Assembly: GCF_021202945.1 (NCBI RefSeq)
Contig: NZ_JAJOYR010000002.1
Span: 670,112-734,111, forward strand
Length of the DNA: 64,000 bases
Direction of reading: 5' to 3'
DNA from: Stenotrophomonas sp. SY1
GTDB lineage: Bacteria; Pseudomonadota; Gammaproteobacteria; Xanthomonadales; Xanthomonadaceae
Position 1 is the stretch's first letter; the number at the start of each line of letters is the position of its first letter. Position numbers and translations under genes: made by a program. Below are positions 58,841-64,000 of the stretch, in pieces. The notes under the pieces were generated by a model that made no database searches, was not told where the DNA came from, and saw nothing but the letters and a program-made list of their open reading frames with translations.

Positions 58841-58872
58841 GAACGGCGCCCAACGGGCGCCGTTCTTTTTTT
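58841..58872 (+). terminator. 6S RNA terminator
   Basis: GAACGGCGCC and GGCGCCGTTC form a perfect 10-bp stem with a five-base loop, running into a T-tract (TTCTTTTTTT). Confidence 0.9.
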
Positions 58873-59143
58873 GCCTTCTCCCTCCGGGAGAAGGTGCCCC
58901 GAAGGGGCGGATGAGGGTTCGGGAAAAACCCCGATGAGAACAGGCTGCATGTGGCTGTGCCCGTACCCTCTCCCCAACCCCTCTCCCGATGGGAGAGGGG
59001 CTTTGCAGCCTGATTCCAAAAGGTGCCCGGAGGGCGGATGAGGGTGCGGGAAAAACCCGATGAGAACTGGCTGCATGAGGCTGCGCCCGCACCCTCTCCC
59101 CAACCCCTCTCCCGGTTGGAGAAGGGCTTTGCAGTCTGATTCC
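58873..59143. repeat. Tandem 127-bp GGATGAGGGT/CCCTCTCC repeat
   Basis: Two copies (GGATGAGGGTTCGGG at 58909 and GGATGAGGGTGCGGG at 59036, 127 bp apart) contain GGATGAGGGT..AAAAACCC, a GATGAGAAC..CTGCATG stretch and a CCCTCTCC..CCCTCTCCC palindrome. A related single copy lies at 63638. The 58563-59157 gap holds the 6S RNA gene and this repeat. Confidence 0.85.
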
Positions 59144-59157
59144 GATACGCTGTGCCG

Positions 59158-59748
59158 ATGACTGACGATCCCCGCCAACTGCTGCGCCAACTGCTGCGTC
59201 AACGCCGCCGCGATCTTCCCGCCGCCGAACGCATCGCCGCCGCCGAAACCCTGGCCGCGCACCTGCTTGCCCTCCCCTTTGCCAATGTCAGCGGCCATGT
59301 CGCCGGCTACTGGGCGATGGACGGGGAAATCGCCCTGCACCGCTGGCAGATGCAGCTGCCGCCGCAGCAGACGTACTGCCTGCCGGTGCTGCACGGCAAA
59401 CTGCTGCGTTTCGCGCCGTGGCGGCCGGGGCAGGCCTTGGTCAGCAATCGATATGGCATTCCGGAACCCGATGTTGACCCTGCACAGGCACTGCGGCCCG
59501 AGGAAATGGCGCTGGTGATAGCACCGCTGGTGGGCTTCGACCCGCACGGCCGGCGGCTGGGCATGGGGGGCGGCTGGTATGATCGCAGCTTCGCATTCCG
59601 GCAGCGCCAGGCCGCGCCGCCGTGGTTGGTTGGGGTCGGTTTTTCCGCCCAGCAGGTGCCGTCGTTGCCGGTCGAAGACTGGGACGTGGCGGTCGATGCG
59701 ATCTGTACCGAGCAGGCCACTCTCTACCCGGAACCGTTGAACGCATGA
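59158..59748 (+). CDS. fau: 5-formyltetrahydrofolate cyclo-ligase
   Basis: The enzyme returns 5-formyl-THF to the folate pool as 5,10-methenyl-THF using ATP. The 196-aa protein has the family segment APLVGFDPHGRRLGMGGGWYDR near 122-143. The start at ATG 59158 is preferred over a GTG at 59152. It follows 6S RNA and overlaps the EVE gene as ATGA. Confidence 0.93.
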   Translation: MTDDPRQLLRQLLRQRRRDLPAAERIAAAETLAAHLLALPFANVSGHVAGYWAMDGEIALHRWQMQLPPQQTYCLPVLHGKLLRFAPWRPGQALVSNRYGIPEPDVDPAQALRPEEMALVIAPLVGFDPHGRRLGMGGGWYDRSFAFRQRQAAPPWLVGVGFSAQQVPSLPVEDWDVAVDAICTEQATLYPEPLNA

Positions 59749-60227
59749 CCGCCCGCAAGCGCTACTGGCTGATGAAGTCCGAACCGGACGCCTTTTCCAT
59801 CGACGACCTGCAGCGCGTGGGCACCGAACCATGGAACGGCGTGCGCAATTACCAGGCGCGCAATTTCATGCGCGATGGCATGAAGGTCGGCGACGGCATC
59901 CTGTTCTATCACTCCAATACCAAGGTGCCTGGCATCGTCGGCATCGCCACGGTGGCCAGCGAGGCCTACCCGGACGACACCCAGTTCGACCCCAAATCCG
60001 ATTACTACGACCCCAAGAGCACGCGCGAGGAACCGCGCTGGATGCTGGTGGACGTGGGCTTCGAGCGCAAGCTGGCACAGGTGATCGCGCTGGATGAAAT
60101 CAAACTGCATGCCGAGGCGCTGGGCGAAGGTTTCCCGCTGACCGCCAAGGGCAACCGGCTGTCGGTGTTCCCGGTGACCGCCGCGCAGTGGAAGCTGCTG
60201 CTGTCGCTGGAAAAGAAGCCGGCATAA
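59745..60227 (+). CDS. EVE-domain protein
   Basis: EVE proteins have a PUA-like fold and bind modified bases or RNA. The 160-aa protein ([22 protein letters not shown]) has the family's [30 protein letters not shown] and LFYHSN segments near residues 6-60. It is translated from the ATGA overlap with fau. Confidence 0.93.
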   Translation: MTARKRYWLMKSEPDAFSIDDLQRVGTEPWNGVRNYQARNFMRDGMKVGDGILFYHSNTKVPGIVGIATVASEAYPDDTQFDPKSDYYDPKSTREEPRWMLVDVGFERKLAQVIALDEIKLHAEALGEGFPLTAKGNRLSVFPVTAAQWKLLLSLEKKPA

Positions 60228-60233
60228 ATCCCT

Positions 60234-60348
60234 GTAGGAGCGGCGTAAGCCGCGATGCTGATGGCGGGGCAATGCCCCATGGAGTCAGCAATTGCATGTG
60301 TCGCCGCCAGAGAATTGATGCGAGCTTCGCGGCTTACGCCGCTCCTAC
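60234..60348. repeat. Inverted pair of REP-like palindromes
   Basis: GTAGGAGCGGCGTAAGCC (60234) and its inverted form ..GGCTTACGCCGCTCCTAC (ending 60348) frame about 70 bp, in the EVE-rpiA gap. It is the same family as at 30186 and 62525. Confidence 0.85.
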
Positions 60349-60382
60349 AAGAACCAGATCCTCCAACTCCATCGAGTCCACC

Positions 60383-61030
60383 ATGTCCGAAGCCAAGCGC
60401 CTGGCCGCCGAAAAAGCCATCGAATACGTCCAGAAGGGAATGATCGTCGGTGTCGGCACCGGCTCCACCGTTGCCTACTTCATCGAAGCCCTGGCCCGCA
60501 TCAAGGACCAGATCGAAGGCGCGGTCTCCAGCTCCGAGCAGAGCACCGCCCTGCTCAAGGGCCACGGCATCGAAGTGCTGGACCTGAACCACACCGGCGG
60601 CCTGTCGCTGTACGTGGACGGCGCCGATGAGTGCGACGGCAACAAGAACCTGATCAAGGGCGGTGGCGCCGCACTGACCCGCGAGAAGATCATCGCCGAG
60701 GCCAGCAAGCAGTTCGTCTGCATCATCGACCCGAGCAAGCAGGTCAAGGTGCTGGGCAAGTTCCCGCTGCCGGTGGAAGTGGTGCCGATGGCACGCAGCC
60801 TGGTGGCCCGCGAGATCCTGGCCCTGACCGGCGGCCAGCCGGTGTGGCGCGATGGCGTGGTCACCGACAACGGCAACCTGATCCTGGACATCCACAACCT
60901 GTCCATCACCGATCCGGTCAAGCTGGAGCAGCAGCTCAACCAGATTCCGGGCGTGGTCACCGTCGGCCTGTTCGCGCGTCGCCCGGCCGACGTTGTGATC
61001 GTTGGTGGCGAACCGCCGCAGGTGCTTTGA
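60383..61030 (+). CDS. rpiA: Ribose-5-phosphate isomerase A
   Basis: RpiA interconverts ribose-5-P and ribulose-5-P. The 215-aa protein has [15 protein letters not shown] near 23-37, [27 protein letters not shown] near 75-101 (core [19 protein letters not shown]) and the catalytic Glu/Lys set. It starts [16 protein letters not shown] just after a REP pair. Confidence 0.97.
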   Translation: MSEAKRLAAEKAIEYVQKGMIVGVGTGSTVAYFIEALARIKDQIEGAVSSSEQSTALLKGHGIEVLDLNHTGGLSLYVDGADECDGNKNLIKGGGAALTREKIIAEASKQFVCIIDPSKQVKVLGKFPLPVEVVPMARSLVAREILALTGGQPVWRDGVVTDNGNLILDIHNLSITDPVKLEQQLNQIPGVVTVGLFARRPADVVIVGGEPPQVL

Positions 61031-61045
61031 GGCAGCCACTGCAGA

Positions 61046-61077
61046 CCCGTGAAGGCAGGGCATCCTGCTTTCACGGG
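61046..61077 (+). terminator. Hairpin after rpiA
   Basis: CCCGTGAA-G-GCAGG and CCTGC-T-TTCACGGG form a long stem with one G-T pair around GCAT, 16 bp after rpiA. TTCTGG and CCCCTTTT follow. It is probably the rpiA terminator. Confidence 0.6.
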
Positions 61078-61141
61078 TTCTGGCCCCTTTTCCCCGTTCA
61101 TGGCTTCTCCCCCCACGTTCCTGCCTCCAAGGTTGCCGCCC

Positions 61142-61594
61142 ATGTCCCTGCTGCGTTCGTTGCTTCTCGTTTCCCTGCTCGCCCTCGCCGGTTGCGCCAG
61201 CGCCGACGGCAGACACTGGGTGGAACTGGCCGGCAGCCGTTACCAGGTGGAGCTGGCACAGAACGATGAGGACCGCGCACGCGGGCTGATGTTCCGTGAC
61301 CAGATGGATACCGAGCACGGCATGCTGTTCATCCACGACCGCGAAGAGCCGCAGGCGTATTGGATGAAGAACACCAAGATCGCGCTCGACATCCTGTATT
61401 TCGACAGCCAGCGCCGCCTAGTCAGCCAGCAGCGCGACGTACCGCCGTGCTCGGCAGGCGACCGCTGCCCGCCCTACCCAAGCTTCAAGCCGGCCCGTTA
61501 CGTGCTGGAACTCAACGCCGGCCAGGCTGAAAAGCTGAAGTTGCAGGACGGCGCGGAGCTGACCTTCGGCCCGGGCATCCCCAAGGCCGATTGA
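61142..61594 (+). CDS. DUF192 lipoprotein
   Basis: The 150-aa protein has a lipoprotein signal (LLALAGC, Cys near residue 18). Its DUF192 domain has RARGLMFRDQMDTEHGMLFI near 44-63, QAYWMKNTKIALDILYFD near 70-87 and ELNAGQAEKL near 122. DUF192 proteins form a beta-barrel with unknown function. Start by the lipobox; the frame opens earlier without support. Confidence 0.9.
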   Translation: MSLLRSLLLVSLLALAGCASADGRHWVELAGSRYQVELAQNDEDRARGLMFRDQMDTEHGMLFIHDREEPQAYWMKNTKIALDILYFDSQRRLVSQQRDVPPCSAGDRCPPYPSFKPARYVLELNAGQAEKLKLQDGAELTFGPGIPKAD

Positions 61595-61606
61595 ACCGCT
61601 GTACTG

Positions 61607-61631
61607 CCCGGCCTTGAACCGGCCGGGCTTT
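61607..61631 (+). terminator. Hairpin after the DUF192 gene
   Basis: CCCGGCC and GGCCGGG form a 7-bp stem with a seven-base loop, followed by CTTTGCC, 12 bp after the stop. No long T-run. Confidence 0.45.
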
Positions 61632-61648
61632 GCCCGCAGTCTTGAGCC

Positions 61649-62497
61649 ATGTCCGATACACGCCTCAATCTGCCGCACTGGGACGACCTGGCTGGTCTGT
61701 CCGACGATGCGCTGCCGCTGCTGCCGACCGCGTTGCTGATCGCCCGCGACGAGTACCCGGAACTGGACCCGGCCACCTACGACCGCATGTTGCAGGCCCA
61801 TGCCGACCACCTGCGGGTGGAGGTGGATTCCATCGGCGAATGGCCGCTGAAGGTGGCAGCGATCAACCATCACCTGTTCAACGAACTGGGTTACAGCGGC
61901 GACAACGACGAGTACTACGACCCGCGCAACAGTTATCTGAACAAGGTATTCGAGCGCCGCCTGGGCAACCCGATTTCGCTGGCGCTGGTGCAGATGGAAG
62001 TCTCGCGCCGGCTCGGCCTGCCGCTGGAAGGCATTTCCTTCCCCGGCCATTTCCTGGTCCGCCTGCCGGTGGAAGACGGCGTGCTGATCATGGATCCGTT
62101 CAATGGTGGGCGCCCGCTGGGTGTGGATGAACTGCGCGAACGTGCACGCAGCAATCTGGGCGGCGAAACCCCGGACGACAACGTGCTGGCGCAGATTCTG
62201 GACCCGGCACCGCACCGCGCGATCCTGATGCGCATGCTGCGCAACCTGCATGGCGTGTACGTCGAACGCGAAGAATGGGACCGCGCCGCACGCAGTGTCG
62301 ATCGCGTGCTCAAACTGGCCCCGGACCAGGCCGACGCGGTCCGCGACCGTGGCCTGGCCTATCTGCAACTGGAGCACCTGGCCGGGGCCCGCGCCGATCT
62401 GGCGCGTTATCTGAAGATGGAACCGGACGCTAGCGATGCGGCCACCATCCGCGACCGCCTGATCGAGTTGAACAGCGAACGGCCAAGGCTGCATTGA
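61649..62497 (+). CDS. SirB1 family transglutaminase-like/TPR protein
   Basis: The 282-aa protein has a transglutaminase-like (SirB1) region: YYDPRNSYLNKVFERRLGNPISLALV near 91-116 and GISFPGHFLVRL near 128-139, with the Cys normally found before SLA replaced (here P-I-S). TPR-like helices (WDRAARSVDRVLKLAPDQADAVRDRG) follow near 210-240. The function is unknown. Whether the core is catalytic is doubtful. Confidence 0.88.
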   Translation: MSDTRLNLPHWDDLAGLSDDALPLLPTALLIARDEYPELDPATYDRMLQAHADHLRVEVDSIGEWPLKVAAINHHLFNELGYSGDNDEYYDPRNSYLNKVFERRLGNPISLALVQMEVSRRLGLPLEGISFPGHFLVRLPVEDGVLIMDPFNGGRPLGVDELRERARSNLGGETPDDNVLAQILDPAPHRAILMRMLRNLHGVYVEREEWDRAARSVDRVLKLAPDQADAVRDRGLAYLQLEHLAGARADLARYLKMEPDASDAATIRDRLIELNSERPRLH

Positions 62498-62524
62498 GGT
62501 AACAACGCTCGTACCGGCGCGCCC

Positions 62525-62697
62525 GTAGGAGCAGCTTCAGCCGCGAAGCCGCTACAGCGACCGAAGCCGGGAACAAACGCGATTCCTTCGAGGAAACCAC
62601 CCAGGGCATTCGGCATTTGGCCCACATCCTTCGGACACGCGCCGTCATCACCCGGCTCCGGATACCCCGTCTGCTTCGCGGCTGAAGCCGCTCCTAC
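62525..62697. repeat. Inverted pair of REP-like palindromes
   Basis: GTAGGAGCAGCTTCAGCC (62525) and the inverted ..GGCTGAAGCCGCTCCTAC (ending 62697) frame about 120 bp between two convergent genes. Confidence 0.85.
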
Positions 62698-62719
62698 CCG
62701 GTGCGGCTCTACGCGCGCG

Positions 62720-62911
62720 TCAATCCAGCTCGACCATCTCGAAGTCGTCCTTGGTCACGCCGCAGTCCGGGCAGGTCCAGGTGTCGGGCACGTCTTCCCA
62801 ACGCGTGCCCGGGGCGATGCCTTCTTCCGGCAGGCCGTCGGCCTCGCGGTAGATGAAACCGCAGACAACGCACATCCAGTTGCGGAAGGTGGAGGCCGTG
62901 GCGTCGGACAT
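62720..62911 (-). CDS. Rubredoxin
   Basis: Rubredoxin carries one electron on an Fe(Cys)4 site. The 63-aa protein has CVVCG near residues 14-18 and CPDCG near 47-51, both CxxC knuckles intact. It is divergent from thiE, as in Pseudomonas and other relatives. Confidence 0.96.
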   Translation of the reverse strand: MSDATASTFRNWMCVVCGFIYREADGLPEEGIAPGTRWEDVPDTWTCPDCGVTKDDFEMVELD

Positions 62912-62982
62912 CGGGGATAATCGCCGGTCAAAGAAACGGCGTTGATTGTCACACTCCCGCCGCCGTACCGGTAGCCATCCCC

Positions 62983-63609
62983 ATGCCCAACCTCCATTCC
63001 GCGCCCCGTGGCGTGTACCTGATCACCCCGGATGAGACCGACAGCGCCCGCCTGCTCGCGCGCGTGCAGCCACTGCTGGCCGGCACCACCTGGCTGCAAT
63101 ACCGCAACAAGGCGGTGGATGCGCCGACCCGCCTGGCCCAGGCCACGGCGCTGCAGGCGTTGTGCAGCGCGGCCGGGGTGCCGTTGATCATCAATGATGA
63201 GGCGGAACTGGCACGCCAGGTCGGCGCCGCCGGTGTGCATCTGGGTGAAGACGACGGCGACATCGCCGCCGCCCGCGCCCTGCTTGGCCCGCAGGCGATC
63301 GTCGGTGCCTCCTGCTACGACGAGTTGGAACTGGCCCAGCGCGCGGTGCGCGCCGGCGCCAGCTACGTCGCCTTCGGCGCGTTCTTCCCCAGCCGCAGCA
63401 AGCAGACCCCACGCCGCGCATCCCCGGAACTGCTGCGACAAAGCGCCGCACTGGGCGTGCCGCGGGTGGCCATCGGTGGGTTGACGCCGGACAATGCAGG
63501 CCCCGTTGTCGAAGCCGGCGCGGACCTGATCGCGGTGATCAGCGGCGTATTTGCCGAGGATGATCCGGTCGCTGCGTTGCAGGCGTATCGGCGTTGTTTC
63601 CAGAATTGA
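62983..63609 (+). CDS. thiE: Thiamine-phosphate synthase
   Basis: ThiE joins HMP-PP and THZ-P to make thiamine phosphate. The 208-aa protein has [18 protein letters not shown] near 41-58, [23 protein letters not shown] near 68-90 (core [16 protein letters not shown]) and [15 protein letters not shown] near 137-151. No TPP riboswitch is seen before it. hemL follows. Confidence 0.95.
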   Translation: MPNLHSAPRGVYLITPDETDSARLLARVQPLLAGTTWLQYRNKAVDAPTRLAQATALQALCSAAGVPLIINDEAELARQVGAAGVHLGEDDGDIAAARALLGPQAIVGASCYDELELAQRAVRAGASYVAFGAFFPSRSKQTPRRASPELLRQSAALGVPRVAIGGLTPDNAGPVVEAGADLIAVISGVFAEDDPVAALQAYRRCFQN

Positions 63610-63637
63610 TCGCGTTGCAGAACGACATCGCCGTTTC

Positions 63638-63763
63638 CTTCTCCCTCCGGGAGAAGGTGGCGCGAAGCGCCGGATGAGGGTCTGGGCGAAGCTCCGTGCA
63701 AACAGCCTGCACGAAGCTGCACCCGACCCTCTCCCCAACCCCTCTCCCGGAGGGAGAGGGGCT
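63638..63763. repeat. GGATGAGGGT/CCCTCTCC repeat, single copy
   Basis: CCTTCTCCCTCC-GGGAGAAGG and CCCTCTCCCGGAGGGAGAGG palindromes frame GGATGAGGGT and an AAACAGCCTGC stretch. It is a relative of the tandem copies at 58873-59143. The 63610-63809 gap holds this and the hemL ribosome-binding site. Confidence 0.85.
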
Positions 63764-63809
63764 TGATCCTGCGCCATTCGACATTGTTACTATCTTGAAG
63801 GAGTTACCC

Positions 63810-64000
63810 ATGAACCACGCTCAATCCCACGCCCTGTTCGAGCGCGCGCAGACGCTGCTGCCCGGTGGCGTCAATTCACCGGTGCGCGCGTTCAAGTCGG
63901 TCGGCGGTGAGCCGTTCTTCGTGGAGCGCGCCGACGGCGTGTACCTGCATGACGTCGATGGCAACCGCTACATCGACTACGTCGGCTCGTGGGGCCCGAT
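63810..64000 (+). CDS. hemL: Glutamate-1-semialdehyde 2,1-aminomutase (partial)
   Basis: HemL makes 5-aminolevulinate for heme. Only the first ~63 residues are visible ([49 protein letters not shown]), typical of the family's N-terminus. GAAGGAG lies six bases before the ATG. The PLP lysine lies beyond the window. Confidence 0.95.
   Translation, partial: MNHAQSHALFERAQTLLPGGVNSPVRAFKSVGGEPFFVERADGVYLHDVDGNRYIDYVGSWGP

Noticed and set aside
62900..62982. TPP riboswitch before thiE
   Set aside because: Only 71 bp separate the divergent rubredoxin and thiE starts, with no room for the two conserved THI-box arms and no CUGAGA-like core.

Overview
The window is high-GC chromosomal DNA from a gammaproteobacterium of the Xanthomonadaceae/Lysobacteraceae, most likely Stenotrophomonas or a close relative. 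The clues are the ribosomal protein sequences, the gene neighbourhoods (gmk-rpoZ-spoT, zapA-6S RNA-fau, rubredoxin/thiE/hemL), and two families of intergenic palindromes. One family begins with GTAG and carries a CCGAGC..GCTCGG stem, as in the SMAG elements described in S. maltophilia. The other is a GTAGGAGCGGC REP-like family. Genus level is inference; no rRNA gene is present. No prophage, insertion sequence, CRISPR array or tRNA gene was recognised.

Layout. 1-7908 (minus strand): the S10 operon and the start of the spc operon, rpsJ to rplR (cut by the window edge), tightly packed except for a 214-nt gap between rpsN and rpsH. That gap holds an intrinsic-terminator-like hairpin followed at once by a perfect TATAAT. 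7909-8304: the S10 leader. 8305-14850 (minus): a 918-aa M14 zinc carboxypeptidase-like protein, transketolase and a dicarboxylate/amino-acid:cation symporter. 14907-21838 (minus): a six-gene MoxR-DUF58-DUF4381-BatA-BatB/C-BatD operon, probably a membrane chaperone/stress system. 21943-26822 (minus): pilMNOPQ, the type IV pilus alignment complex and secretin, divergent from the PBP1A gene (27042-29474, plus). 29551-30171: an unrecognised conserved gene. 30186-30770: three tandem 226-233-bp units built from paired REP palindromes.

30850-35878 (minus): gltA, rpmE2, a nucleoside hydrolase and recG. 36246-42321: an accessory-looking block inserted between recG and ridA. It holds a TonB-dependent receptor, a diheme cytochrome c lipoprotein and a parallel beta-helix lipoprotein in one operon, with a divergent AraC-type regulator. 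This is the best candidate for an undescribed system: the cytochrome/beta-helix pair is a known two-gene pair of unknown function. 42322-48421 (minus): ridA, a nitrobindin-like beta-barrel gene, spoT, rpoZ, gmk and yicC. Three copies of a ~105-bp repeat, each carrying inverted DnaA-box-like sites at an identical 46-bp span, flank the nitrobindin-like gene.

48533-51463 (plus): rph, a VOC/glyoxalase protein, rdgB and hemW. 51542-54243: a DUF1631 protein translationally coupled to a PilZ protein. 54326-57365: two M24 proline peptidases, convergently arranged. 57374-60227: a UPF0149 protein, a TIGR02449 coiled coil, zapA, 6S RNA, 5-formyl-THF cyclo-ligase and an EVE-domain protein, with 127-bp tandem repeats between the 6S RNA and fau. 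60383-64000: rpiA, a DUF192 lipoprotein, a SirB1-type protein, rubredoxin, thiE and the start of hemL.

Most of the window is core housekeeping: translation, central carbon metabolism, (p)ppGpp, cell-wall synthesis, division and nucleotide-pool sanitation. The unusual content lies in the 36-42 kb block, the intergenic repeats and the regulatory signals of the ribosomal-protein operons.
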